From the NCBI RefSeq assembly GCF_008312935.1, contig NZ_VSZO01000079.1:372001-436000 (forward strand): 64,000 nucleotides of DNA, read 5' to 3'. This DNA comes from Roseiconus lacunae (GTDB lineage Bacteria; Planctomycetota; Planctomycetia; Pirellulales; Pirellulaceae). The notes under the pieces are model-generated. The model was not told where the DNA came from. It made no database searches and saw only the letters and a list, made by a program, of their open reading frames with translations. Positions 44,625 through 56,340 of this stretch are shown here, piece by piece. A program made the position numbers and the translations under genes. Position 1 is the first letter of the stretch. Each line of letters opens with the position of its first letter.

Positions 44625-45578
44625 ATGAATCTCAACCGTCGATCACTGATTGCTTCCACCGTGTCTGCCGCCGCGCTTTCACAGTTTGCGATGGCCAACA
44701 TGTTTGCCGACGAATCGGCTTCCGGAAAACGGCGATTCACGATTGATTTGCGTTGGGGAAGCATTGGGGTAAAAGCGAATCAAAACGAAGCGATCGAGTT
44801 GGCTGAGAAGCATGGCTTCGAATCGGTCGCGGCGTCACCCCAGGCGCTCGCGGCACTTACGGATGACGAGAACGCCGAATTGTTGGCCGAACTAAAACGA
44901 CGAAAACTCGTTTGGGGGTCGAGCGGCTTACCGGTACAGTTCCGCGAAGACGAAGCTCGGTTTAAAAAGGATCTGGCGGAATTACCCCGACTAGCCGCAG
45001 CGTTGCAGCGTGCGGGGGTCGATCGGATGGGCACTTGGATCATGCCCGGACACGACGATCTGACCTACCTGGAAAACTTCAAGCAACACGCGTCCCGTCT
45101 CCGTGAGATTGCCAAGGTCCTTCAAAACCATGGTTTAAGGTTCGGGCTAGAGTACGTCGGCACGCCAACGCTGCGGCACGGTCGCCGATACTCGTTCGTT
45201 CATACGATGAAAGAAACAGCGGAATTGCATGAAGCGATCGGCGTCTCCAACATTGGCTTCGTGCTTGACACGTGGCATTGGTACACTGCCGGGGAGACAG
45301 CCGACGACATTCGTTCTTTAGACGCAAAGCAGATTGTCGGTTGTGACTTGAATGATGCCCCCACCGGTATTCCGATCGATGAACAACTTGACAATCGTCG
45401 TGAACTTCCCGTCGCGACGGGCGTGATCGATACGAAATCATTCGTCCAGGCATTGATCGATGTCGGCTATGTTGGGCCCGTTCGAGCTGAGCCGTTCAAT
45501 CAAGCATTGAATCGGATGGACAACGATCCCGCATGCGCGGCGGTTTCGAAAGCGTTGCACGCTGCTGTTTCATTGTAG
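44625..45578 (+). CDS. Tat-exported sugar phosphate isomerase/epimerase-like TIM-barrel protein
   Basis: 317 residues. A twin-arginine start (NRRSLIASTVSAAALSQFAMA) is followed by an AP endonuclease 2/xylose isomerase-like TIM barrel (FTIDLRWGSIGVKA, HGLRFGLEYVGTPTLRHG, GFVLDTWHWYTAGE, VGCDLNDAP, GPVRAEPFN). The metal ligands E, D, H and E are all present. It is likely periplasmic; the sugar substrate is unknown. Confidence 0.82.
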   Translation: MNLNRRSLIASTVSAAALSQFAMANMFADESASGKRRFTIDLRWGSIGVKANQNEAIELAEKHGFESVAASPQALAALTDDENAELLAELKRRKLVWGSSGLPVQFREDEARFKKDLAELPRLAAALQRAGVDRMGTWIMPGHDDLTYLENFKQHASRLREIAKVLQNHGLRFGLEYVGTPTLRHGRRYSFVHTMKETAELHEAIGVSNIGFVLDTWHWYTAGETADDIRSLDAKQIVGCDLNDAPTGIPIDEQLDNRRELPVATGVIDTKSFVQALIDVGYVGPVRAEPFNQALNRMDNDPACAAVSKALHAAVSL

Positions 45579-45896
45579 CGGCGATCTCCGATGATTAGTC
45601 TATTCAGCTAGCGCGGGCTCGATCACCTTCTGATAGTTGGACTAGCCACATGGCTTTTGCCGCGATTTCGGTGCAATAACAGGGGTGAACGACCGTCGGC
45701 TGATGAGTCGAGTCCAAACTTTCCAATGACACGGAACCGAAGCCGCGTTTCACGTTATGAAAGCCGCGTGCGATAGCGTTTGCGTTCACCGCAGGTGCTT
45801 TTCTGCCGAGCGATAGGACTGGCGATTTCAATGAGGGCAACCAAGATCGCGTCAACACTCAGAGTGATTCCTTGACCGTGATGGGCGTCGCATGGT
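45579..45896. other. Intergenic region with one dispersed repeat
   Basis: About 320 bases between convergent genes; holds repeat copy 10 (45639-45719) and nothing else recognised. Confidence 0.5.
45639..45719 (-). repeat. Dispersed palindromic repeat, copy 10
   Basis: Reverse-oriented copy with ACTAGCCACATGGCTTTTGCC, GATTTCGGTGCAATAACAGG and CCGTCGGCTGATGAG. Confidence 0.82.
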
Positions 45897-46448
45897 TCAG
45901 ACGTTTGACATCTGTTTTCGGCACTGCGGACAAATCGCCCAAATGATCATTGCTGTCTGGTCGTTCGTCAGTGCGTCGGATCGCTGAACCAATTGATCGG
46001 CTTCGACCCAAACTCCGTTTTTCAGCTGAAACAGATTGCACATACTGCACTGGCGGATGGTGAATGATCCCTGAAATGCGTGCGCCAAACGCTGCTCACG
46101 CTCCGAACGTTTGACGATGGATTCGGTGCGGCTGATAAACAAGACATGCCCATCGACACGCCCTTCAATCGTCATCCGCATGTAGCGTCGGAACAATGGC
46201 GAGTCACATCGGAAAGCGAAATCGATCCGCTCTTGTGTTTTCCGGACGCGTTCGATCAGTTTCCGATAGATGTTTTGCAGGCCTCGGTCACGGACATAGT
46301 CCCAGATCGGTTTGCCGAGGACTGATTCGGGATGCAAAGATTGCCCGGCGTCATTTAGATTGGCGAACTCGGCCCACTGTTCGTTCAAATCCGTTAGCCG
46401 ATCGTCTGCATCAATCGCATACGTCACAATAGGAAGTTGGTCAGGCAT
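45897..46448 (-). CDS. PAS-domain protein with CxxC pairs
   Basis: 183 residues from the ATG at 46448, starting five bases after the stop of the large hybrid kinase (46454), so co-transcribed. Residues 1-110 form a PAS-like domain (YAIDADDRLTDLNEQWAEFA, SVLGKPIWDYV). The C-terminal part has two CxxC pairs (CSMCNLF and CPQCRK) that could bind zinc or sense redox state. It probably feeds a signal to, or receives one from, the hybrid kinase (inference). Confidence 0.72.
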   Translation of the reverse strand: MPDQLPIVTYAIDADDRLTDLNEQWAEFANLNDAGQSLHPESVLGKPIWDYVRDRGLQNIYRKLIERVRKTQERIDFAFRCDSPLFRRYMRMTIEGRVDGHVLFISRTESIVKRSEREQRLAHAFQGSFTIRQCSMCNLFQLKNGVWVEADQLVQRSDALTNDQTAMIIWAICPQCRKQMSNV

Positions 46449-46453
46449 GGGCG

Positions 46454-49400
46454 CTACTTTGGCAGGAGGCCGGTCAGTCGGGCGATTGTGCGAATGAATT
46501 GAGTCCGGTTGATTGGTTTGGCCATGTGTTCGTTGCATCCGGACGCCAACGCTTCTTCGCGATCCGACGCCATTGCCGAAGCACTTAGCGCCAAGATCGG
46601 TCCGATGTAGCCTTCGTTACGCATCCGAGAAGCGGTTTCGTATCCATCCATCTCGGGCATTTGAATATCGGTGACGATACAGTCGAATGGGGCACCGGCA
46701 CTGCTAGCTGCCACGGCCTTCTCTAGTCCGTCTTGGCCATTCTCGGCCGTCGTGACTTGGGCGCCGGCATCGACGAGCAGGTGTTCGGCGATGAAACGAA
46801 TGTCACGGCGATCGTCTATCACCAAGATTTTTTTATGCGTTAGGCTCGGCAGTTTTCTCAGTTGAGGGAGTGATTCCTGGCACACGACTTCTCGCCCGGG
46901 CTGCCAGGGCAAGTTGACGGTGAAAGTCGTTCCTTTCTCGACGACACTTTCGACCGTGATCGTTCCATTCATCTGGTTGACCAACTGTCTCGTAATGGTC
47001 AGGCCGAGCCCTGTTCCTTCGTGCTTGCGGATCGACGAATCGTCGGCTTGGCAGAAGGGTTGAAACAATTGTGGCAACGTCTGTTCGGCAATTCCACAAC
47101 CATCGTCGGAGACGGCGATGGAGAATTCGTCGCCTTCGCGTTTGCAAGCCAACACGACTTGACCTTCGGGAGCGAATTTTACGGCGTTCGTCAACAGATT
47201 GAGAACAATCTGACGCAATCGCCGTCGGTCGCTGCGAATGCAGGCCGAAGTCGATTTGTCGAGATTCAACCGAAGTTCGACGTTATTCCGTTCCGCCTTA
47301 GGCAACACCGTATTGTGGCATTCCATCAGTAGGTCTGCCAAATCGAAATGGTCTTCGTCAAGTTCGAGGTTGCCTGATTCGATCTTCGACAAATCTAGGA
47401 TTTCGTTGATCAGGTTCAGCAAGTGTTGTCCATTGCTGCGAATGATGTCGATCGCATTTCGGTTATCGGGGTCGTTGAGTTGCTCATCTAGGATGTCGGC
47501 AAAACCAAGGATCGATGTCATCGGGCTGCGGATTTCATGGCTCATTTTAGCCAGGAAATCGCTTTTGGCTCGGTTGGCATTTTTTGCCGATTCGACGGCC
47601 GCGGCGAGTTCCCGTTCGGCTCGCTTCAATGAAGTGACATTGGCGGCGGACACATAAAAGCCAACGACATGGCCTTTGCGATTGACGTCAGGGATATAAG
47701 AAACGGTAAGGTGAATCACACCGTTGGGCGTAGGCAGTTCTTGCTCGAAGAACTGCGAGTGTCCTTCGAGCACCGCCCTGATATGAGGTTTGCTGTTCTG
47801 ATACGCTCGCGGACCGATGACGTCACGAACCGATCGTCCGAGCACTTCGTCGCGGTCACATCGTAGCCAATCAAAGTACGCTTGGTTGGCGTATTGATAA
47901 ACCTCATCACTGCTGACATAGGAAACGAGAATGGGGACGGCATCGATGGCCCGTTGCAATCGCCGCTGATACTTTTCGGCGAGCCTTCGTGATTCGACGA
48001 GGCGGGTGATGTCGGTCAACGTCACGATGACGCCGGCAATCCGATCTTCGATTGTGTATGGATGTATCCGCAATACATAATGATGATCGTGAACGTCCTC
48101 GACTTCTTGTTCGAACTTCTCGCCGTCGCGAAGCACTTTTTCAGTCAGTTCGTTAAGTTGATCGACCTTTAAACTATGCGAGAACGTTCTTAACGGCCGG
48201 CCTATATCTTGTGCACGCAGATCAAAAATGGACGCGACACGCGGAGTAAAACGTCGAATCGCAAGTGAGCTGTCAAGGAAGATGGTCCCAATATCGGTGC
48301 TTCCGAAGAGATGATTGATGTCATCATTCAACTCCCGTAGCTCGGCGTTCTTGTTTTGGTACTCGACGTTGACGGTGTGCAGCTCTTCGTTAACGCTGTT
48401 AAGTTCCTCGTTGGTACTCTGTAGCTCTTCGTTGGAGGAGATCAATTCTTCGTTAGTCGACTGCAACTCTTCGTTGCTCGATTCAAGTTCTTCGATTGTC
48501 GCTTGTAAGTTTTCACGCGAGTGAAGCAATTCTTCCTCGAGTGTCTTAATTCGTTCGTTGAGCTCTCGATCATCATGCGACATTTTCATCATGGTTGCAT
48601 CGGAGTCGCCGTCTTTGCGAGTTTCCGTGCGGATCGATTCGCGGACGGTGAAACGGACGAGGTAAAGCGGTGTTTCCTCGGAGTCACCAGGGACCGGATC
48701 AATAATGACATCCAGGTCACCCCGGTTTCCCGACGGCAAAAGGACGCCGGTAACGGGCAACTTGACTTTGGTTTTGTCTTTTTGCACCCTGCGAAACAAG
48801 GCCGATAGCGGTGCTTGTAGATCCGCCGGGGCGACATCCAATAGATCGTTGCTAAACAGTCGACGGGGGACACGCAAAAAGCGTTCGATTCCGCCAAAGC
48901 TTTCCAATACTCGGCGATGTGAATCGATCAAGACCGTTGCCGGCATCATGTGATCGAGGATGCGATCGTAATTTCGCAGACGTTCCCGCTGCGGCGATCG
49001 ATCGGGTTGAAATGAATAGGGTTCGATCAACGACTTCGGTTGAATTTGTAGCGGTAGATCGATGCCATGTGGGAGTTTCGAATCATTTCGTTTGGAGTAA
49101 ACCTTGCACCGCTCGTCGACAGTTGCAAATTCCTCACTCAATCGACCGGTGGTTTCGCTAGGGCCGAGAAACAAAATTCCATTGCGTCGCAGGCCAAAAT
49201 GAAACATGGACATCGCTTTTCGCTGACCGTGAAGATCAAAGTAGATCAAAAGGTTGCGGCAAGAGATGAGATCGATATCGGTGAATGGCGGGTCTTGAAG
49301 GACATTATGAATCGCGAACACAACCGACGAACGAATTTCCTTGCAGATGTAATAGCCTTCCCCACTTCGATTGAAAAAGTTTTCGAGCCTGGGTAGCGAG

Positions 49401-50518
49401 ACGTTCGTAAGGGCGTCGGACGGATAGTAACCCTGCGTAGCGATTTTGATCGATCCAGGGTGGACGTCACTGGCGAACACCTTGAATTCGACCGGCGATT
49501 TCAAACGCTCCCGGGCTTCGTGCAATGCCATCGCCATCGAATAGGCTTCTTCACCGGTCGCACAACCGGCAATCCAGACACGAACGCCTCGTTTGGGATC
49601 TGCCTTGACGAACAGATCATCGAATACTTTCGATTCCAGGTAGTCCCAACACGACGGATCACGAAAGAACTTCGTGACACCGATCAGCATGTCGCGATAG
49701 AGTTCGTCCAATTCATCGGTTTCCCGGTTCAGAATGTCGATGTATTCGGACAGCGTTTGAACCCCGCGAAGCGCCAGTCGGCGATCCAGTCGGCGCGTCA
49801 CCGTCGATGGTTTGTAGTTGGCGAAGTTGATTTGGCAGTGGTCTCGCAACAGCCGAAAGATTTGTTGTTGTTCATCGTCATGAGACGAAAATGCGCTCGA
49901 TTCATGATCCGATTGACGATCAAAGAACCATCGCTTGAGCGAATCACCCATCGACTCCGGCGGTAGCGTGAACTCGACGACGCCCGTCGCCGCGGCGGCC
50001 GTCGGCATGCCGGAAAACTTCGCGCTCGCCTCCGACTCCACAATCACCAAACCACCCGAGCGATAAATCTCGACGATACCGCGAGAGCCATCACTACCGG
50101 TTCCCGAAAGCACGATACCGGCTTTGATCACATCAGTGTTCTCAGCAAGCGAGCGAAAAAAACGATCGATCGGTAAGTGGGGAACTTCGCCACGGATTTG
50201 ATCGTGCAGCCGAATCGTGAGGCCATCGAGCGTGATTTCCTTTTTCGGAGGCATCACATAAACATGACTCCGCTGAAGCGTTTGCCCCTCGCTGGCAATG
50301 GAAACCTGCATCACGGTGTGGCGTTTTAAAAGCGCATCCATCATCGTCTCGTGATCCGGAGACAAGTGCTGGACGACCACATAGGTTGCCTCGAACGATG
50401 GATCGATCCGATCAAAGAAACGCTCTAAAGACTCGAGACCACCGGCGGAGGCTCCAATTCCGACGATGAAACGCGGTAACGCCGTCGATTCAGAAGGTTC
50501 ACTAATTTCGTTGGGCAT
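46454..50518 (-). CDS. CheB-CheR-PAS-histidine kinase-receiver hybrid signalling protein
   Basis: 1354 residues. The CheB methylesterase domain comes first (S24 in GIGASAGG, H51, D143 in GTGSDG). A CheR methyltransferase domain follows (~210-480, [19 protein letters not shown]). Then a long coiled coil with repeating [12 protein letters not shown] units, PAS domains (~700-980), a histidine kinase core ([16 protein letters not shown], ATPase lobes with DDGCGI and GTGLGLTI) and a receiver domain ([10 protein letters not shown], phospho-acceptor [12 protein letters not shown]). CheB/CheR fused to a kinase is known in non-chemotactic signalling. No chemoreceptor or CheA is near, so it likely controls a separate response with the PAS protein. 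Confidence 0.92.
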   Translation of the reverse strand: MPNEISEPSESTALPRFIVGIGASAGGLESLERFFDRIDPSFEATYVVVQHLSPDHETMMDALLKRHTVMQVSIASEGQTLQRSHVYVMPPKKEITLDGLTIRLHDQIRGEVPHLPIDRFFRSLAENTDVIKAGIVLSGTGSDGSRGIVEIYRSGGLVIVESEASAKFSGMPTAAAATGVVEFTLPPESMGDSLKRWFFDRQSDHESSAFSSHDDEQQQIFRLLRDHCQINFANYKPSTVTRRLDRRLALRGVQTLSEYIDILNRETDELDELYRDMLIGVTKFFRDPSCWDYLESKVFDDLFVKADPKRGVRVWIAGCATGEEAYSMAMALHEARERLKSPVEFKVFASDVHPGSIKIATQGYYPSDALTNVSLPRLENFFNRSGEGYYICKEIRSSVVFAIHNVLQDPPFTDIDLISCRNLLIYFDLHGQRKAMSMFHFGLRRNGILFLGPSETTGRLSEEFATVDERCKVYSKRNDSKLPHGIDLPLQIQPKSLIEPYSFQPDRSPQRERLRNYDRILDHMMPATVLIDSHRRVLESFGGIERFLRVPRRLFSNDLLDVAPADLQAPLSALFRRVQKDKTKVKLPVTGVLLPSGNRGDLDVIIDPVPGDSEETPLYLVRFTVRESIRTETRKDGDSDATMMKMSHDDRELNERIKTLEEELLHSRENLQATIEELESSNEELQSTNEELISSNEELQSTNEELNSVNEELHTVNVEYQNKNAELRELNDDINHLFGSTDIGTIFLDSSLAIRRFTPRVASIFDLRAQDIGRPLRTFSHSLKVDQLNELTEKVLRDGEKFEQEVEDVHDHHYVLRIHPYTIEDRIAGVIVTLTDITRLVESRRLAEKYQRRLQRAIDAVPILVSYVSSDEVYQYANQAYFDWLRCDRDEVLGRSVRDVIGPRAYQNSKPHIRAVLEGHSQFFEQELPTPNGVIHLTVSYIPDVNRKGHVVGFYVSAANVTSLKRAERELAAAVESAKNANRAKSDFLAKMSHEIRSPMTSILGFADILDEQLNDPDNRNAIDIIRSNGQHLLNLINEILDLSKIESGNLELDEDHFDLADLLMECHNTVLPKAERNNVELRLNLDKSTSACIRSDRRRLRQIVLNLLTNAVKFAPEGQVVLACKREGDEFSIAVSDDGCGIAEQTLPQLFQPFCQADDSSIRKHEGTGLGLTITRQLVNQMNGTITVESVVEKGTTFTVNLPWQPGREVVCQESLPQLRKLPSLTHKKILVIDDRRDIRFIAEHLLVDAGAQVTTAENGQDGLEKAVAASSAGAPFDCIVTDIQMPEMDGYETASRMRNEGYIGPILALSASAMASDREEALASGCNEHMAKPINRTQFIRTIARLTGLLPK

Positions 50519-50946
50519 TCGATGGGTTCAAAAATTCACAGGTAGCAGACAAGCGACCACGACAAGCATCCGCGATTGTATCAATGGAAGTGTATCAGCC
50601 GGAGAATGGGCTCCCCAAGGGCATCGTCTGAAGCAAGATCTCTCGTTTCTATGATGCACAACTGACATTGCTCCATCGTTACGGCCGATCCACACCGGTA
50701 TTTTGTGTATCGGCTGACGACGGTTTCTCGTTTGGCACAGGGGCTCGTCTGGGAAGGGGGAGGAGAATGCGGTCTTGAGCTTGCGCATCACACCAGTGAT
50801 TTATGGTACAATTTGCGGCGTTGTAGGAGCCATTTCTGACCCCGCCGCTAGAGCTTTGCTCCGTCGACAGGCGACAAGGATTTGGCCCTGCAACCGGCGT
50901 TCCATCACTGCCGCCTTCCTCCCCGCTCGCCAGGTCGCCGCATCCA
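50519..50946. other. Intergenic region
   Basis: About 430 bases between the divergent hybrid kinase gene and the DUF1549 gene. It should contain both promoters; I see no repeat copy or motif. Confidence 0.4.
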
Positions 50947-53745
50947 ATGCATTCGAATTGGCTGTCTGCTGTTGTACGCGTCTTCGTGCTGATTTTGATA
51001 CCGTCAATGCTGGCGGTTGGAAACGACACGACTGTTTTGGACCTGACGCAGGTCGAATTTTTTGAAAAAGAAGTACGACCACTGCTGATCGAACATTGCT
51101 TGGATTGTCACGGCGGCGACGAAGCCGATGGGGGGCTTTCGCTCGACTCGTTTGACCGAATCATGAAAGGTGGCGATTCTGGGGCCGCCGCGGTTCCGGG
51201 CGATATCAGCGGCAGCTTGATGATCGAAGCCGTTCGTTATCAAAGCGAGCGATTGCGAATGCCACCTTCGGGAAAACTGACCGACCCACAAATCAAAGTT
51301 TTCGAGCGCTGGGTCGAATTGGGCTTGCCCGATCCCCGCAAGCCCATGCTTCCGGAGGAGCCTCCTCCCCAGCCGGTGGCCGGCAACCAGACCAGTGATC
51401 CCGATGCGATCGAATCATTTTGGTCGTTTCAGCCGATTCGGTCGGTGCCTTTGCCCGGAGTCAAAGATTCCGACTGGGTGAAGACACCGATCGACCGATT
51501 TGTTCTTGCGAAATTGGAGGCGAATCGGCTGCAACCAGCGCCGGCGGCAGATCGCCGAACACTGATTCGCCGTGTCTATCACGACTTGGTCGGTTTGCCA
51601 CCAACGCCAGAGCAGATTGATGCGTTTCTAACCGATCAGTCTGACGAAGCATTTACGAAAGTGGTCGACGAATTGTTGCAGTCTCCCAGCTATGGTGTGC
51701 GTTGGGGGAGACATTGGTTGGACGTTGCCAGGTATGCCGATTCCAATGGACTCGACGAAAACCTGGCTTTTGGAAACGCGTGGCGATATCGCGATTACGT
51801 CGTCGATTCGTTCAACCGCGATAAACCGTTCGATCAATTCGTGATCGAACAAATCGCCGGGGACTTGGTACCTGGGGCGACAACCGAGACTATCTCCGGA
51901 ACGGGGTTTCTTGCCCTGGGCGCAAAAGTTCTCGCCGAACCAGATCGTGAAAAGTTGATGATGGACACCATCGACGAACAAATCGACACGATCGGCAAGG
52001 CATTCATGGGAATGACGCTCGGCTGCGTGCGATGCCATGACCACAAATTCGATCCACTGACACAAGAAGACTACTACGCACTGGCGGCAATTTTCAAAAG
52101 CACGCAGACCTTTGCCGATAGTCGCACCGGAGCGATTAAACACTGGTATGAACACTCTTTGGTGACCCAAGATCAACTCGCGGTGTTCAAACAGGTCGAC
52201 TCCGAGATTCAGAAAGCGAAACAAGCGGCGGCATCGTACAAGTCGACTCAGATCAATCAGCTGCGTCAGGAAGCGAGAACGAAGGCAACCGAATACTTGG
52301 TCGCCTGCACGATGATTGATCCACAGCAAACACTGATCGAAATCCAATCCGTGGCGGAACGGTTCGACTTGCATTCACGGGTGCTTCATCATTGCCGTCG
52401 GCACCTGGAATTTCATCGTGATGACGCTGTCTTTGTGCCGTGGCATTCGATAGACCGACAAGGATTATCGCAACAGGCTCGCGCCGAGGAAGTACGCTCG
52501 TACTATCAGCCACTTTTCCAGGCCGCGTCGGCCGTCGCCAAACCTGGATCACAGGAACAGATCGACGCAGATTCCGATCGCGACGCATTGATCCAGCAGG
52601 CTCGTACCGCACTGAACGACGCGACGGGGTTTCTTGCGATCCCTGCCAAGCCGGAGTATGCCTTCACGCCCGATGTCCTGGCGGAGTACCACCGTCTGAT
52701 GGAAGTCGCGAGGAAGATCGAAAGCAACGCGCCGGACGAACCCGCCGTGATGGCTGTTAGTGAAATGGCGACCGAAGAATCGATTCCGATCCATATCCGA
52801 GGAAGCCATCTGAATCTTGGGGAAGACGTCAAACGAGAGTTTCCCGCGGTGCTTCGTTTCAGCGACGTTCGTCCCATTTTTCCTTCCAACCAGAGCGGGC
52901 GTTTGCAGCTCGCCCGTTGGATCGCGAGTTCTCGCCATGCGCTGACTTCTCGAGTGTTCGTCAACCGTGTTTGGGGATGGCACTTTGGTGTTCCGCTGGT
53001 CAAGACGACCGAGAACTTTGGATTGCTCGGTGATCGTCCCAGCCATCCCGAATTGCTTGATTGGTTGGCGATCGAATGGATGCGATCGGGGTGGTCGGTA
53101 AAGCAATTGCACCGGATGATCGTGTTGTCGGCAACCTATCAAATGCGATCCGATCATCCCGACGTCGAACGGATCGCGGTACTGGATCCTGAAAACAGAA
53201 TGCACTCCCATGCCAACGTGCAACGCTTGTCCGCTGAATCGATCCGAGACAGTTTGCTTTCGGTTTCCGGGCTACTCAATCAGGAGCTTGGTGGCAAAAC
53301 GGTACCACTGCGTAACCGGCAGTTTGTTTTCGATCACACGTCGGTCGATCATACGACGTATGAGACTCATCGCCGGGCCGCTTACCTACCGATCATTCGC
53401 AACAACCTTTGTGGATTTCTTTCGCAATTCGATTACCCCAATCCGACAACGCCGACCGGTCATCGATCGCAATCGGTCGTGGCCCCGCAAGCGTTGTTGA
53501 TGATGAATCACCCGCTGGTCATCGAAGCCGCATCGCACTGGGCGTCACAAATGCGGCAATCCAAACTGACCGATCAGCAGCGTGTCGAACGGAGCTACCT
53601 TGCCGCGTTCGGCCGCCCGCCCGAGCCGAACGAAGTCCGGCGAGCGATCGACTTTCTGACGCAATCACAGCTATCTCCCCAACAAGCGTGGGTTGCATTT
53701 TGCCAAAGTCTTCTTGCCGCCAACGAGTTTATTTATCTGCGATGA
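50947..53745 (+). CDS. DUF1549/DUF1553 planctomycete cytochrome-like surface protein
   Basis: 932 residues. Signal peptide ([21 protein letters not shown]), planctomycete cytochrome C domain with CLDCHGG haem motif (~54), DUF1549 ([22 protein letters not shown], with [12 protein letters not shown]) and DUF1553 at the C terminus ([27 protein letters not shown]). The family is hugely expanded in planctomycetes and is thought to be exported and involved in polysaccharide use, but its chemistry is not established. Its stop codon overlaps the start of the DUF1501 gene (ATGA, 53742-53745). Confidence 0.9.
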   Translation: MHSNWLSAVVRVFVLILIPSMLAVGNDTTVLDLTQVEFFEKEVRPLLIEHCLDCHGGDEADGGLSLDSFDRIMKGGDSGAAAVPGDISGSLMIEAVRYQSERLRMPPSGKLTDPQIKVFERWVELGLPDPRKPMLPEEPPPQPVAGNQTSDPDAIESFWSFQPIRSVPLPGVKDSDWVKTPIDRFVLAKLEANRLQPAPAADRRTLIRRVYHDLVGLPPTPEQIDAFLTDQSDEAFTKVVDELLQSPSYGVRWGRHWLDVARYADSNGLDENLAFGNAWRYRDYVVDSFNRDKPFDQFVIEQIAGDLVPGATTETISGTGFLALGAKVLAEPDREKLMMDTIDEQIDTIGKAFMGMTLGCVRCHDHKFDPLTQEDYYALAAIFKSTQTFADSRTGAIKHWYEHSLVTQDQLAVFKQVDSEIQKAKQAAASYKSTQINQLRQEARTKATEYLVACTMIDPQQTLIEIQSVAERFDLHSRVLHHCRRHLEFHRDDAVFVPWHSIDRQGLSQQARAEEVRSYYQPLFQAASAVAKPGSQEQIDADSDRDALIQQARTALNDATGFLAIPAKPEYAFTPDVLAEYHRLMEVARKIESNAPDEPAVMAVSEMATEESIPIHIRGSHLNLGEDVKREFPAVLRFSDVRPIFPSNQSGRLQLARWIASSRHALTSRVFVNRVWGWHFGVPLVKTTENFGLLGDRPSHPELLDWLAIEWMRSGWSVKQLHRMIVLSATYQMRSDHPDVERIAVLDPENRMHSHANVQRLSAESIRDSLLSVSGLLNQELGGKTVPLRNRQFVFDHTSVDHTTYETHRRAAYLPIIRNNLCGFLSQFDYPNPTTPTGHRSQSVVAPQALLMMNHPLVIEAASHWASQMRQSKLTDQQRVERSYLAAFGRPPEPNEVRRAIDFLTQSQLSPQQAWVAFCQSLLAANEFIYLR

Positions 53746-55205
53746 AACGACACGTCCAACCATTTGAAGCGATGCCGAACGACATTGCCGGCGACCGTCG
53801 GCGATGGTTGCGCACCAGTGCGATCGGATTTGGGCATTTGGCATTCGCATCGATGCTACCGAACGCCAGCACCGCGGATCCGCCGTCGACACGGACGACG
53901 GCAGGCCCGAGCGATGGCGAGACGGTCGTCGCACATCACCCGGCACGCGCAAAACGCGTCATCTTTTTGTTTATGAAGGGTGGCCCTTCACACGTCGACA
54001 CATTCGACCCGAAACCGATGCTCGATCGTGACGATGGGAAGCCATTGCCGTTTGATTTACCGCGGGTCACGTTTGCCAAACAAGGCAATTTGCTTAAGAG
54101 CCCCTGGAAGTTTCATCGTCATGGCGAATCCGGTTTGCCGGTCAGCGAGTTGTTTCCCAACGTTGCTCGGCATATCGATGACTTGTGTGTTCTGCGATCG
54201 GTCCACGGCACGAATCCCGCCCACGGCGGTGCGGCCTTAAAATTACACACCGGCAGCGACCAATTCGTGCGACCGAGCTTCGGAAGTTGGCTCGTTTATG
54301 GGTTGGGAAGTGAGAACGATAACTTGCCAGCGTTTGTGACAATCTGCCCAACGTTGGCTCATGGTGGCGTCAACAATTGGGGGTCGGCTTTTTTGCCGGC
54401 GCATTGCCAGGGAACACCCATCGGCAATGCCAGTCGGGCGGCCGCGGAGTCCAAAATTGAATACATCAGCCATCCAAGTTTGGACCGAACGCAACAGCGA
54501 CGGCAGTTAGATTTGATCTCCGCAATGAACCAAGACCATCTACGACAAGTGGGGCCGAATGCATCATTGGAAGGACGCCTGCGATCATTCGAACTCGCGT
54601 ATCGAATGCAGACCGAAGTCCCCGAAATTCAAGACCTGACGTCGGAAACGCAGACAACTCGCCAGCTTTACGGATTGGACGATCCGGTCACCGCCGACTT
54701 TGGCCATCAGTGCCTGCTCGCTCGCCGGTTCGCCGAACGGGGCGTCCGGTTCATCCAAGTCACTCATAGCGATAGTGAAGTCCAGTGGGACCAGCACGGC
54801 AACCTCTACCAAGGTCATTCAAAGAATGCCGCCGAAGTGGACAAGCCAATCGCGGGGTTGCTCGCCGATCTTAAAGCCCGCGGCTTGTTGGATGACACGT
54901 TGGTGTTATGGGGCGGCGAATTCGGACGGACGCCGACCGCCCAAGGCAACAACGGCCGCGATCATAATCCCCACGGATTCACGATGTGGATGGCCGGCGG
55001 GGGTGTTAAAGGCGGTTTTGCCTATGGCGCGACTGATGACTACGGCTACTACGCCGCAGAAAACAAGATGCACGTCCACGACTTGCACGCGACGTTACTC
55101 CACCTGATGGGAATCGATCACGAGCGTTTGACGTATCGTCACGCCGGTCGTGACTTCCGGCTGACCGACGTCGCCGGCCATGTGGCTCACAATATCTTGG
55201 CATGA
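53742..55205 (+). CDS. DUF1501 protein, Tat-type signal
   Basis: 487 residues from the ATG at 53742, decided by the four-base overlap with the preceding stop; the longer in-frame reading is not real. [21 protein letters not shown] is a twin-arginine-type signal. DUF1501 belongs to the alkaline-phosphatase/sulfatase-like fold: [18 protein letters not shown], then [35 protein letters not shown] (in part) and a terminal [29 protein letters not shown]. Together with the DUF1549 protein it forms the classic planctomycete pair. Confidence 0.92.
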   Translation: MKRHVQPFEAMPNDIAGDRRRWLRTSAIGFGHLAFASMLPNASTADPPSTRTTAGPSDGETVVAHHPARAKRVIFLFMKGGPSHVDTFDPKPMLDRDDGKPLPFDLPRVTFAKQGNLLKSPWKFHRHGESGLPVSELFPNVARHIDDLCVLRSVHGTNPAHGGAALKLHTGSDQFVRPSFGSWLVYGLGSENDNLPAFVTICPTLAHGGVNNWGSAFLPAHCQGTPIGNASRAAAESKIEYISHPSLDRTQQRRQLDLISAMNQDHLRQVGPNASLEGRLRSFELAYRMQTEVPEIQDLTSETQTTRQLYGLDDPVTADFGHQCLLARRFAERGVRFIQVTHSDSEVQWDQHGNLYQGHSKNAAEVDKPIAGLLADLKARGLLDDTLVLWGGEFGRTPTAQGNNGRDHNPHGFTMWMAGGGVKGGFAYGATDDYGYYAAENKMHVHDLHATLLHLMGIDHERLTYRHAGRDFRLTDVAGHVAHNILA

Positions 55206-55318
55206 TCGAACCCTGCACGCGGCACTAACGCCGCGATTCGTTCCTCCGCCCGAGTTTGCTAGCGGCGCCGCCAAAGCCGCTCAATGATCCACAGACTTAA
55301 GTTGGACGAATCGCTTTG

Positions 55319-56038
55319 CTACGCTCGACGGCGTTTCCTAACTGATACGATCGCGCCGAGTCCCAACCAAAACATGGCGGAGGTCGGTTCTGGCACGGTA
55401 CCGCTGCCACCAGTGCTGCCGTTGTTGATCGAAATAATGATGTTGTCGATCGACCAAGATTCGTCCCCGAATTGCTGAATTCCTGCCCCACTGGTAAACC
55501 AGCGAATTGTCAAGGTATTCGAGGTATGTGCGATGTTCGTAAACGTCGGATCCTTTGACATGTCATAGGCTGAGTCGTCGAAAATGCCACCTCCAAATCC
55601 CAATGGAACTCTGCTGGCCAGTTCCACTCCTGCAGGAGGCACGTAGGATTGTTCCGCCGCGTCAAAGTTGTCGAAGGTCTCGCTGAACACCACCGATCCG
55701 TCGACCGAGACATTGAAAATATCAGGTGAAACCGGTGGGGTGTCCGGACTTCCATCCCACGAGTCAATAATCCCCAACGAGAATCCGATGTCGATACTGG
55801 TGTGTGGGGCGAGCCCGCTTAGGGTGAGTGTGGTGACTGCGTTGGGCGTCCCATTTTCCAGCATCCATGAACCAAATCCATGGTTCGAGTAAGTTTGGGT
55901 TCCGACGCGTCCCGCACCCGCTGTAACGGTGATTTCGGTCGGCACAGAACTCTCGAAATCCTCTTGGAATATGACGCCGGCATGGACGTGCGAGACCACA
56001 AAATAAGAGAGAAGCATTGACAAGAAAGCAACACGCAT
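55319..56038 (-). CDS. PEP-CTERM sorted surface protein
   Basis: 239 residues. Signal peptide MLLSYFVVSHVHAG, a beta-sandwich-like body (FQEDFESSVPTEITVTAG, SIDIGFSLGIIDSWDG), a Gly/Ser linker and a C-terminal sorting tripartite signal: VPEPTSAMFW, hydrophobic LGLGAIVSV and RKRRRA. PEP-CTERM signals are processed by exosortases, none of which lies in this window. Its function is unknown; probably exported into an extracellular matrix. Confidence 0.85.
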   Translation of the reverse strand: MRVAFLSMLLSYFVVSHVHAGVIFQEDFESSVPTEITVTAGAGRVGTQTYSNHGFGSWMLENGTPNAVTTLTLSGLAPHTSIDIGFSLGIIDSWDGSPDTPPVSPDIFNVSVDGSVVFSETFDNFDAAEQSYVPPAGVELASRVPLGFGGGIFDDSAYDMSKDPTFTNIAHTSNTLTIRWFTSGAGIQQFGDESWSIDNIIISINNGSTGGSGTVPEPTSAMFWLGLGAIVSVRKRRRA

Positions 56039-56340
56039 CTGAGAACTCCTAAGCAGGCTCGGGCTCGAGTGTTATTTACAACGCTGAAATTGATTGCATA
56101 TCCGCCTGTTCAGGTATTTTGAGCCCCCTTTCCCCATGGGTCAATCAATATTTTCCGGATTACAGGAATAACCGGATTTGTCCGAAGCTATGTGGATCAG
56201 GCAATAGCTCTCCGCGAAGAAAGGAACGGCCAAGGGCGCGAGCTTCGCGGCCTTTCCGAAGATTCGGCGGGAATCACCGGTTGATCTAGGCGATCACACA
56301 ATCTTCTATTGCCGGCGCCCCAGCGCGGTGATCCGCATGC
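56039..56340. other. Intergenic region
   Basis: About 300 bases between two minus-strand genes. No repeat copy or clear signal. Confidence 0.4.

Noticed and set aside
53409-53741. N-terminal extension of the DUF1501 reading frame
   Set aside because: It overlaps the DUF1549 gene in another frame; the ATGA overlap and the Tat signal fix the start at 53742.
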